A DNA stretch of 64,000 nt from Pedobacter jeongneungensis (GTDB taxonomy: Bacteria > Bacteroidota > Bacteroidia > Sphingobacteriales > Sphingobacteriaceae), in the NCBI RefSeq assembly GCF_000633455.1, contig NZ_AYMG01000007.1:62001-126000 (forward strand), given 5' to 3'. Position 1 is the stretch's first letter; each line of letters opens with the position of its first letter. This document shows, one piece after another, positions 36,758 through 44,813 of the stretch. Below the pieces are notes generated by a model, which had not been told where the DNA came from, did no database searches, and was given only the letters and a program-made list of their open reading frames with translations. The position numbers and the translations under genes were made by a program.

Positions 36758-38095
36758 TCAAACCTCTCTAATCTGGTATTCTTCTATCTTCCTGTAAAGC
36801 GTAGTTAAACCAATCCCCAACAACCTCGAAGTTTCAGTTTTATTTCCCTTGGTGTGGATAAGTACTTTTTGAATATGCTGTTTTTCTATCTGTTGCAGGT
36901 TATAATCATTTTCAATCGGTGCAAACTCGAAAAACTCTGGTGGAAGGGCTGTTGCACTCAATGTATCACCATCTGATAAAATGACCAAACGCTCGATCAC
37001 GTTTTTAAGCTCGCGGATATTTCCTTTCCAGCTGTGATCACTCAATATGGACAAAATCTTATCGTCCATTTTTGGCGTTGAGCGGTTCACCTTCTCGGCA
37101 AATTCTTTCAGATAATGTTTCGCCAATGCGGGGATATCTGCTTTACGCTCCCGAAGCGGTGGCAGAATGATGGTAAAAACCGAAAGCCGGTAATAAAGAT
37201 CCGACCTGAATTTCCCAGATGCTGCATCGGCTTTTAAATCTTTGTTTGTAGCTGCCAAAATCCGAACGTTTACCTGTTGGGTTAACGTATCGCCCACTTT
37301 TATAAAAGTCTGGCTTTCCAGTACCCGTAATAATTTGGCTTGTAAATCGAGGTTCATTTCGCCTATCTCATCCAGCAATAAGGTACCTCCGTTGGCTTCT
37401 TCCAATAATCCTTTTTTATCTTTATTGGCACCGGTAAATGCACCTGCTTTGTAACCGAATAATTCACTTTCCAGTAAATCGGGACTAAAACCGCTGCAGT
37501 TTAAGGCTACAAATGGCTTGGCTGCCCTTGGGCTTTCATAGTGGATGGATTGGGCAAAAACTTCTTTTCCGGTACCGGTTTCACCTAATAAGAGCACAGT
37601 AGTATCAGTTGCACTTACTTTTTTAGCCAGGTCAATCGCTTCTTTTAAGGCTTTTGATTGACCAATAATGGTTTCAAAACTGTGTTTTTTAGCGATCTTG
37701 TTTTCAAGGTCAGAAACCCTGCGCTGCAGGTTTGATTTGTCCATAGCCTTATACAAAAGCGGAATAATCTTGTCATTATCATCACCCTTTACCAGGTAAT
37801 CAAAACCACCGTTTTTAATCGCCAAAACGCCGTCGGCAATGGTTCCGTAGGCGGTAAGGTTAATAATTTCTACATAAGGCTTTATGGCTTTAATATCTTT
37901 AACCAAAGCAACGCCATTTACATCCGGCAGTTTTACATCACTGATGACAAGGCTTACATCATTATTTTTAAGTAATTTAAGTCCTTCTTTTCCGGTACCG
38001 GCCTGTAAGGTTTTAAAGCCTTCAAGTTCTATAATTCTGGAAAGTAAACTGCTGATTTTTTTTTCATCATCGATGATGAGTACCATGCCATTCAT
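36758..38095 (-). CDS. Sigma-54-dependent NtrC-family response regulator (445 aa)
   Basis: This is an orphan two-component regulator. The N-terminal receiver (1-120) has Asp9/Asp10, phospho-acceptor Asp53 (LVISDVKLPDVNG), Thr81 and Lys103. The AAA+ domain shows Walker A GETGTGKE, the sigma-54 contact loop GAFTGA, Walker B GGTLLLDEIGE and an arginine-rich R-finger region. A Fis-type helix-turn-helix lies at the end (KGNKTETSRLLGIGLTTLYR). No histidine kinase is in the window. In Bacteroidota such regulators often act with RpoN on envelope or motility genes. It is convergent with the small gene at 36116. Confidence 0.94.
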   Translation of the reverse strand: MNGMVLIIDDEKKISSLLSRIIELEGFKTLQAGTGKEGLKLLKNNDVSLVISDVKLPDVNGVALVKDIKAIKPYVEIINLTAYGTIADGVLAIKNGGFDYLVKGDDNDKIIPLLYKAMDKSNLQRRVSDLENKIAKKHSFETIIGQSKALKEAIDLAKKVSATDTTVLLLGETGTGKEVFAQSIHYESPRAAKPFVALNCSGFSPDLLESELFGYKAGAFTGANKDKKGLLEEANGGTLLLDEIGEMNLDLQAKLLRVLESQTFIKVGDTLTQQVNVRILAATNKDLKADAASGKFRSDLYYRLSVFTIILPPLRERKADIPALAKHYLKEFAEKVNRSTPKMDDKILSILSDHSWKGNIRELKNVIERLVILSDGDTLSATALPPEFFEFAPIENDYNLQQIEKQHIQKVLIHTKGNKTETSRLLGIGLTTLYRKIEEYQIREV

Positions 38096-38601
38096 AGGTA
38101 AAAATTATGCTGCAATATTAAGGATAAAAATACCGAAACGTACTGTGGAGGATCAAATTTGAATGAAAATGCTTTTGAGGTTAATTAGTTAACGGTAATG
38201 TGTAATTGTTAAATTGCTGGGGATTGTTACATTGCCAACTGCCGATTGAAAACCACAAACTGTATATTAGGTTAACTGGTTAATTGTTTAATCGGTTAAC
38301 TGGTTTGAATGTTGAACCTTTTTCTCGCTCAGCATCCTCATAGAAAAACGAAAGGGTAAGAAATAGTGGTCTGTGAGGACACAGACCACGGATCAGACTA
38401 TGATTGTAAGCTCAAGATCCTTTCCTCGGTCTGTGTCCTCACAGAACGAAATAATATAAAAAAACTAATGGTCTGTGAGTATATAGACCATGGATGGAGC
38501 TTTTGATTGTAGACTTATGACTATGGACTCAGGACTTCAGACTAAACTAAATTGTACCTTTTTCGTTTCCGTAGCCTTAATTAAAAGCTTTTTGAGCATA
38601 T
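38096..38601. repeat. Intergenic block of dispersed palindromes
   Basis: No gene is seen. Three copies of the GGTCTGTG palindrome lie at 38366-38389 (perfect: GTGGTCTGTG, AGGA loop, CACAGACCAC), 38428-38445 (partial) and 38468-38491 (ATGGTCTGTG, AGTA loop, TATAGACCAT, two mismatches). A GGTTAAC-rich block is at 38271-38305. TACCTTTT at 38555-38562 may be a -7 box for the deacetylase operon. Confidence 0.75.
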
Positions 38602-38622
38602 TTGATGTGCAAAACAAATATC

Positions 38623-41091
38623 ATGCTTAAAAGATTAACTGCAATATTCATATTATGCTTTCCTGCAATATTTTGCGCTGCCCAACAGGTACGTCCGGCA
38701 AAATCTTCAGAGATTTATAGAGAACTTAAAACCTTAAAACACCTGCCAAAGGTTTTATATTTAGCAGCCCACCCCGATGATGAAAATACGGGTTTATTAT
38801 CATGGTTGATCAACGATCAGAATGTAGAAACGGCATATTTATCGCTTACCAGGGGAGATGGCGGACAAAATCTTTTAGGTACCGAACAAGGTGCAGCCTT
38901 AGGCTTGATCAGAACACACGAACTTTTGGAAGCACGTAGATTAGATGGAGCACAACAGTTTTTTACCAGGGCCATTGATTTTGGTTTTTCTAAAAATACC
39001 AATGATACCTTTAAACAGTGGGATGCCGATAGCATTACTGCTGATGTGGTTTGGGTGATCAGAAAATTCAGACCGGATGTGATCATCTGCCGTTTTCCGC
39101 CTACTGCTGCTGCAGGTCATGGTCAGCATGCTGCTTCTGCTGTTGTTGCTGAAAAAGCTTTTAAAGCAGCAGCTGATAAAAATATGTTTCCTAACCAACT
39201 TAAATACGTTTCGGTTTGGCAGCCAAAAAGATTATTGTGGAATACTTTTAGGTTTGGATCAGTAAATACCACGGCCGAAAATCAATTAAAAGTTACTGTT
39301 GGTCAATACGATGCGCAATTGGGCATGGGTTATGGCGAGCTGGCTGGTTTAAGCCGAAGCCTGCATAAAAGCCAGGGCGCAGGAACACAATCGGTAGCTG
39401 GTGTGCGCACTGAATATTTTACCAACATTTTGGGCGATCCTGCAAAGCGAACCCTATTTGATGGATTAAACCTTAACTGGTCGGAAAAAGGAATTGGCGA
39501 TATAGATGAATTGATTGATATTGTACTTTTATCTTTCAACTACAACCAACCCGATAAAAGTTTGCATGGACTGTTGATGTTGAGAAAGAAAATTGCCGAA
39601 TTACAGGATGTTGCTTTAAGAAAAGATAAACTGGCGGCTATCGATAACATCATTTTAAGTTGTGCGGGTTTTATGGGCGAAGTGGTAACCAACCAGCCCG
39701 AAGCCATCGCAGGCAATGGTTATAATTTCCGTTTAAATTTAATTTCGAGGTCGGCTACTCCTGTTACGGTTGAAAGTGTGAACTGGTTAAATCAAACGGA
39801 TAACCTAAACAGAAACCTCGCTAACGACTCACTGATTACGATAGAACGTAAAATCCAGATTCCAGCTGATGCAGCACTTACCGAACCTTATTGGTTGGCC
39901 AAACCAGCAAAAGATGCTGCAACTTTCAGTGTTGCCAACGATACCTTAATCGGATTACCAGAAATGCAATCGCCAATTAATGTGATATTATCGCTGAAAA
40001 TTGAAAATGAAAAATTTGAAGTCGGCTTACCATTATCTTATAAAAAATTAGATCCTGTTAAAGGCGACGTGGTAGAAGCCCTGCGGATTATTCCACCACT
40101 TGATTTGAGTTTTGCTGAGCCTGTTTATTTTGCTAAAGAAAAAGAAGCGTTAAGTGTCACACTCCGTTTAAAAGCAAACAAAAATATCAACTATGGTAAG
40201 GTGAGTTTTAAGATCGGTAATCAGGTGATAAAAACCTTCCAGGGGATCAATTTGCCAGAAAATACCATCACAACCAAAGATTTCCTGATTCCGGTTGAAG
40301 ATCTGTCCAAAATAAAAACAAGTCAGAACAAGCTCGAAGCCATTTTCTCATCAGAAGCGAACGAATATTCCAAAGGGCAGGTATTAATCCAATATGCACA
40401 TTTACCAACATTGCAGTATTTTGTTCCGGCAACTACCTGGCTGATCAAAGGTGACGTGAAGGTATTGGCAAAAAAGATCGGATACATTGAAGGAGCAGGT
40501 GACTTAATCCCTGAATTTTTAAGACAGGCTGGTTTGCAGGTAGATGTACTTAGTGAAGCCGACATCCTGAATGCTGCAAAACTGGCCACTTACGATGCCG
40601 TGGTTACTGGTGTAAGGGTGGTCAATACCGAAAAAAGGATTAAAAACTGGCAAACGGCTTTGCGTAGTTATGTAGAAAATGGCGGAACCATTGTAATGCA
40701 ATACAACACTACACAGGATATGGCTTTACAGGATTTCGGGATTTATCCATTTACCATTGGAGGTAAAAGGGTAACCGAAGAAAATGCCGAAGTTAAATTC
40801 TTAAACCCTACTCACAAACTGTTAAATTATCCGAATAAAATCACTGCCGACGATTTTAAAGGCTGGGTGCAGGAACGTGGTGCTTATTTTCCTGATAAAT
40901 GGGACACCAAATACGAACCTCTTTTCGAAATGAACGATACCGGCGAAGAACCGCTTCAAGGCTCAACGCTTTATGCAAAATATGGTAAAGGGAATTTTAT
41001 TTACACGCCTTTAGCCTTTTTCAGGCAATTACCTGCCGGAAATGTTGGTGCAGCTAGGTTATTCTTTAATTTTTTATCGGCTGGAAAGTGA
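38623..41091 (+). CDS. Secreted PIG-L family N-deacetylase with C-terminal beta and GATase1-like domains (822 aa)
   Basis: This zinc-dependent deacetylase of the GlcNAc-PI deacetylase (LmbE) family would remove acetyl groups from amino sugars. Starting at 38623 gives a signal peptide ending FCAAQ; an upstream ATG at 38602 adds seven residues. The metal/catalytic motif is AAHPDDE (His50, Asp52, Asp53), and a second histidine region is TAAAGHGQHAAS. After about residue 290 come Ig-like beta regions, then a GATase1-like fold (YDAVVTGVRV, YVENGGTIVMQYN). It is far larger than cytosolic BshB-type enzymes. The stop overlaps the next start (TGATG), so it is translationally coupled to the 34-residue peptide gene. 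Confidence 0.9.
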   Translation: MLKRLTAIFILCFPAIFCAAQQVRPAKSSEIYRELKTLKHLPKVLYLAAHPDDENTGLLSWLINDQNVETAYLSLTRGDGGQNLLGTEQGAALGLIRTHELLEARRLDGAQQFFTRAIDFGFSKNTNDTFKQWDADSITADVVWVIRKFRPDVIICRFPPTAAAGHGQHAASAVVAEKAFKAAADKNMFPNQLKYVSVWQPKRLLWNTFRFGSVNTTAENQLKVTVGQYDAQLGMGYGELAGLSRSLHKSQGAGTQSVAGVRTEYFTNILGDPAKRTLFDGLNLNWSEKGIGDIDELIDIVLLSFNYNQPDKSLHGLLMLRKKIAELQDVALRKDKLAAIDNIILSCAGFMGEVVTNQPEAIAGNGYNFRLNLISRSATPVTVESVNWLNQTDNLNRNLANDSLITIERKIQIPADAALTEPYWLAKPAKDAATFSVANDTLIGLPEMQSPINVILSLKIENEKFEVGLPLSYKKLDPVKGDVVEALRIIPPLDLSFAEPVYFAKEKEALSVTLRLKANKNINYGKVSFKIGNQVIKTFQGINLPENTITTKDFLIPVEDLSKIKTSQNKLEAIFSSEANEYSKGQVLIQYAHLPTLQYFVPATTWLIKGDVKVLAKKIGYIEGAGDLIPEFLRQAGLQVDVLSEADILNAAKLATYDAVVTGVRVVNTEKRIKNWQTALRSYVENGGTIVMQYNTTQDMALQDFGIYPFTIGGKRVTEENAEVKFLNPTHKLLNYPNKITADDFKGWVQERGAYFPDKWDTKYEPLFEMNDTGEEPLQGSTLYAKYGKGNFIYTPLAFFRQLPAGNVGAARLFFNFLSAGK

Positions 41092-41195
41092 TGAAAAATC
41101 AATTTAAAAACTGGAATACCTGGTATGTATTATTGGCCTTAGCGCTGGTATTCCAGATTGTATTTTATTACCTGTTTACTAAATTCTGGGCATGA
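41091..41195 (+). CDS. 34-residue single-pass membrane peptide between deacetylase and symporter
   Basis: The ATG at 41091 shares its A with the TGA stop of the deacetylase gene, and the TGA at 41193-41195 overlaps the symporter ATG at 41192 (ATGA). The peptide begins MKNQFKNWNTWYV, has one hydrophobic helix (LLALALVFQIVFYYLF) and ends TKFWA. The basic N-terminus and single helix predict an inner-membrane peptide. Overlaps on both sides imply coupled translation and fixed stoichiometry. It is too short for routine gene callers. A role as an accessory subunit of the symporter is inferred by analogy with small partners of other sodium:solute symporters, although it resembles none that I know. 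Confidence 0.75.
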   Translation: MKNQFKNWNTWYVLLALALVFQIVFYYLFTKFWA

Positions 41196-42883
41196 GTAAT
41201 ATCGATTGGGCAGTATTGATATTTACTTTGCTTGCTGTGGTAACTTATGGCGTTTTTATTGGTCGCGGACAAAAAAGCAATGCCTCTTATTTAAAGGCCG
41301 ATAATAAAATGCCCTGGTATATTGTGCTTTTAGGTATTATGGCTACCCAGGCCAGTGCAATCACTTTTCTATCAGCCCCGGGGCAGGCCTATACCGATGG
41401 TATGCGCTTCGTACAATATTATTTTGGGCTGCCATTGGCGATGATCGTCATCTGTATCACTTTCATCCCGATTTTTCAGCGGTTAAATGTTTATACAGCT
41501 TACGAATACCTGGAGAACCGCTTTGATAAAAAAACGCGTGTATTAACCTCGTTGCTTTTTCTTTTTTCAAGGGGATTATCAACGGGGATCAGTATTTATG
41601 CGCCCAGTATTATTCTATCCAGTGCTTTAAACTGGAATATTTATTTAACCAATATTTTAACTGGGGGCATACTTTTAATTTATACCTATGTTGGTGGTGC
41701 CAAAGCCATTGCCCATACACAGAAACTGCAGTTTTTGATCATCTTAGGCACCATGGCCTTCGCCGGATATCTTTTGGTACAGAACATGCCCAATGGGATC
41801 GGTTTTAAAGACGCACTTTACCTGGCTGGCAAATCAGGCAAGTTAAATGTGATTACTACAGAATTCGATTGGAAAGATAAATACAACATCTGGAGCGGAC
41901 TGATTGGAGGTTTTTTTCTGGCACTTTCCTATTTCGGAACAGATCAGAGTCAGGTAGGCCGGTATATTACCGCAAAAGACAATACCAATGCAAAAATGGG
42001 TTTGCTGTTAAATGGATTGGTTAAAATTCCGATGCAATTTGCTATTCTTTTAATTGGTGCATTATTATTTGCTTTCTTCTCTTTAAAACCTGCACCGATA
42101 TATTTTAATGAGCGTTCTTATCAATATCTAAAAGAAACACAGCCACAACAGGCGGCTGCATTTGAAAAAGAACACAATACATTGGAGCAAAAATTCAGTC
42201 AGCAATCAAGGCAAATTCTTGAGGAAAAAGAAAAACAATCTCCTACATTAAATAATTCGATAGCGGATTTTAGGTCGACCCAAAAGCAGGTAAAAGAATT
42301 GCATGGCAGGGTTGAAGAAGCGATTAATAAATCGAACTATAATGCCGAAAAAACCGATACCAATTATATCTTTTTATACTTTGTAAAAAACACGCTTCCC
42401 GTAGGGATGATTGGGTTACTTTTCGCAGTGATTTTCCTGGCCAGTTGGGGATCAATTTCTGCCGCACTTAATTCTTTGGCCGCATGTTCCTTAAAAGATG
42501 TACACCTCATTTTTAATAAAAAAGAAGTAGACGATGAAACCGAACTGAAATATAGCCGCCTTCATACCCTGGCCTGGGGGATTTTCTCCATTGCGGTGGC
42601 CATGTTTGCCACACAGATGGGTTCGCTGATTGAAGCAGTAAATGTATTAGGGTCACTTTTTTACGGTCCGATATTGGGTATTTTTTTAGTGGCTTTTTAT
42701 TTTAAAAAGATAAACGGACCTTTGGTTTTTATTGCAGCAATCTTATCAGAAATTGCAGTTATCGCTGTATATGAATTTGATATCGTTTCATTTCTGTGGT
42801 TAAACGTAATCGGCGCCTTTGCGGTAATTTTATTTTCGCTACTCGGGTTTTTGTTTTATCGCCCTAAAACTGCATTGGGCTAA
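41192..42883 (+). CDS. Sodium:solute symporter, SSS family (563 aa)
   Basis: This is an inner-membrane sodium-driven importer of the SSS (SLC5-like) family, with more than ten hydrophobic helices. Family signs include ADNKMPWYIVLLGIMATQASAITFLSAPG near the start and TDQSQVGRYITAKD in the middle. It contains a long hydrophilic insert at about residues 300-400, rich in Glu, Gln and Lys and likely coiled coil, as in several Bacteroidota members. The start overlaps the 34-residue peptide gene. Because it is coupled to a secreted deacetylase, the cargo may be a deacetylated amino sugar or the released acetate, but this is inference. Confidence 0.93.
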   Translation: MSNIDWAVLIFTLLAVVTYGVFIGRGQKSNASYLKADNKMPWYIVLLGIMATQASAITFLSAPGQAYTDGMRFVQYYFGLPLAMIVICITFIPIFQRLNVYTAYEYLENRFDKKTRVLTSLLFLFSRGLSTGISIYAPSIILSSALNWNIYLTNILTGGILLIYTYVGGAKAIAHTQKLQFLIILGTMAFAGYLLVQNMPNGIGFKDALYLAGKSGKLNVITTEFDWKDKYNIWSGLIGGFFLALSYFGTDQSQVGRYITAKDNTNAKMGLLLNGLVKIPMQFAILLIGALLFAFFSLKPAPIYFNERSYQYLKETQPQQAAAFEKEHNTLEQKFSQQSRQILEEKEKQSPTLNNSIADFRSTQKQVKELHGRVEEAINKSNYNAEKTDTNYIFLYFVKNTLPVGMIGLLFAVIFLASWGSISAALNSLAACSLKDVHLIFNKKEVDDETELKYSRLHTLAWGIFSIAVAMFATQMGSLIEAVNVLGSLFYGPILGIFLVAFYFKKINGPLVFIAAILSEIAVIAVYEFDIVSFLWLNVIGAFAVILFSLLGFLFYRPKTALG

Positions 42884-42980
42884 TCATTCTAATTTTTACC
42901 TCAGAAAGATATTTGAAGTTTATCCGCAACGACAAAATTCGATACCTTTATTTTAACCAATTAAATAAATTACGCGCAAT

Positions 42981-43604
42981 ATGAACGAAGCCTGGGTTGA
43001 AAGATGGAACGACCGTTATAGTACAGAAGAGTTTGCTTATGGCGAACAACCAAATAACTATTTAAAAGAACAGTTAGAAAAGCTCAATCCCGGCAAAATA
43101 CTCTTCCCTGCAGAGGGTGAAGGTCGTAATGCTGTTTTTGCAGCCAAACTGGGTTGGGAAGTTTCAGCCTTTGATATCAGTCTGGAAGGAAAAAACAAAG
43201 CCTTCCATTTGGCAGAAAATAATCACGTAAGTATCGATTATCAGGTGGGCGAATTGGAAACATTAAATTATCAACCTGAACAATTTGATGCCATTGCCTT
43301 GATTTATGCACACTTCCCGGCCGCAATTAAATCTTCTTTTCATAAAATGCTCAGTAGCTATTTACGGAAAGGCGGAATCGTTATTTTCGAAGCCTTTAGT
43401 AAAAATCACCTCGATTATCTGGCCAGGAATGAAAAAGTTGGCGGACCGAAAGAAATCGACATGCTGTTTTCTGTAGAAGAAATAAAATCTGATTTCCCTG
43501 ATTTTGAAATCATCATTTTAGAAGAGAAAGAAATTGAACTGAACGAAGGTTTATTCCATAACGGGCAAGGTTCGGTAATCAGGTTTGTGGGGCAGAAAAA
43601 ATAG
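42981..43604 (+). CDS. Class I SAM-dependent methyltransferase, TehB-like (207 aa)
   Basis: This is a cytosolic methyltransferase with the SAM-binding motif [19 protein letters not shown] (a variant GEGRN loop), [14 protein letters not shown] for the acidic ribose-binding position, and [12 protein letters not shown] as motif IV. The start [19 protein letters not shown] is typical of TehB-like or thiopurine-type methyltransferases, which can detoxify tellurite or thiol compounds. The substrate is unknown. TACCTTTA at 42943-42950 could be its -7 box. Confidence 0.88.
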   Translation: MNEAWVERWNDRYSTEEFAYGEQPNNYLKEQLEKLNPGKILFPAEGEGRNAVFAAKLGWEVSAFDISLEGKNKAFHLAENNHVSIDYQVGELETLNYQPEQFDAIALIYAHFPAAIKSSFHKMLSSYLRKGGIVIFEAFSKNHLDYLARNEKVGGPKEIDMLFSVEEIKSDFPDFEIIILEEKEIELNEGLFHNGQGSVIRFVGQKK

Positions 43605-43728
43605 AAAATCAGAAGTGAAATAATAAAGCATTTCCAGCGTTTTTAGACACTGGGATTATAGTTTTATTCAACCTAAAGCCATAAATTCGTGAAATCAAAA
43701 AACAACAAAAACAGATAAATATAATTCT

Positions 43729-44247
43729 ATGAAAACGATGATTAAATCAATCGCGTTGCTATTTACAGCAATTACCGTTTCTGTAAGTGCAATGGCTCAA
43801 GATGCTCAGCCAAAGCCAAGTCCCGCGGCTACAGCAACCGGAAAAGTTAAAGGCGCAACCATCACCATCAACTACAGCAGCCCGGCCGTAAAAGGACGTA
43901 AAATCTGGGGCGGCCTTGAAGCCTTCGATAAAGTATGGCGTGCTGGCGCAAACGAGGCTACAACTTTCGAAACCGATAAAGATATCGTGGTTGAAGGCAA
44001 ACCTTTGGCAGCTGGAAAATACAGTTTCTTCCTGATCCCTAAAGAAAGCGGAACGTGGACAGCTATTTTTAACAAAGAACCTACACAATGGGGTGCTTAC
44101 AAATACGAAGAAGCAAAAGATGCTTTACGCGTAGAAGTTAAAACCAAAGCCTTAAAAGCTACACAAGAACGTTTGGTTTATAAAATTACCAAAAGCGGTT
44201 TCTCTTTGGATTGGGATAAAATCTCGGTTCCGGTTACCATTAAGTAA
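43729..44247 (+). CDS. DUF2911 domain secreted protein (172 aa)
   Basis: This exported protein has a signal peptide ending SAMA|Q at about 23. Family DUF2911 is recognized by [38 protein letters not shown] and [21 protein letters not shown]. It is common in Bacteroidota, with no known function, and is probably periplasmic. A terminator follows at once, so it is probably monocistronic. Confidence 0.9.
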   Translation: MKTMIKSIALLFTAITVSVSAMAQDAQPKPSPAATATGKVKGATITINYSSPAVKGRKIWGGLEAFDKVWRAGANEATTFETDKDIVVEGKPLAAGKYSFFLIPKESGTWTAIFNKEPTQWGAYKYEEAKDALRVEVKTKALKATQERLVYKITKSGFSLDWDKISVPVTIK

Positions 44248-44266
44248 TAAAAATAAAATTATTTAG

Positions 44267-44302
44267 AGCCGTCCCGACACAAATCGGGATGGCTTTTTTT
44301 TT
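44267..44302 (+). terminator. Terminator after the DUF2911 gene
   Basis: AGCCGTCCCGA (44267-44277) and TCGGGATGGCT (44284-44294) form an 11-bp stem with one G-T wobble around a 6-nt loop, followed by a T-run. Confidence 0.9.
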
Positions 44303-44813
44303 GCCTTATTTTTTTTTGGGAAAATGAAGGGGCAGTATTTCTTGGAGGTCTGGAGTCCCGCCATCCGCTATAGCTCCGATAGAAAAAATCGGAGGCTGTC
44401 GCTGTTGTCGGGTTTATGGACGTGAGTTTGTGCAACCTCGCAACCTCAAAAATGAAAAATGTTTTGGCCTTTTAGCCCCGGTTGAAGCGTTACCCTGCAG
44501 CAACGAGGTACGAGGCAGCGAAGCGTAAAAGCGAAAAACGGGAAGGAATTTATTGTTTTGTACCAGCCTTGCGCTTCAGAAATTGTATTGTTAGTCGAAT
44601 TGTATTGTTAGTCGGGATTTGCAATCCCGTCTTAGGAACTTAGGATTTCTAATCCTAATAAGCGGTTAAAACTTGATTATAAAGCTGGAAGACTATGATA
44701 ACAGGGTCTGGATTACAAATCCAGACCAACAACTTTTGTAAAGAACCTAACACATAATATCTACTTCACGTTAAAATGTTATTTTAGGCCGATTTACAAA
44801 CCAGCATCCTATA
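44303..44813. repeat. Intergenic region with three related palindromes
   Basis: No gene is seen. Three hairpins share the core GATT, 3-nt loop, AATC but differ in complementary flanks: CGGGATT/AATCCCG (44613-44629), TTAGGATT/AATCCTAA (44640-44658) and GGTCTGGATT/AATCCAGACC (44705-44727). A direct repeat of ATTGTATTGTTAGTCG lies just before them. CTCCGAT/ATCGGAG near 44371-44393 is another small hairpin. Confidence 0.75.

Noticed and set aside
38623..41091. Bacillithiol deacetylase BshB
   Set aside because: BshB enzymes are small and cytosolic; this protein is secreted, above 800 residues and multi-domain.
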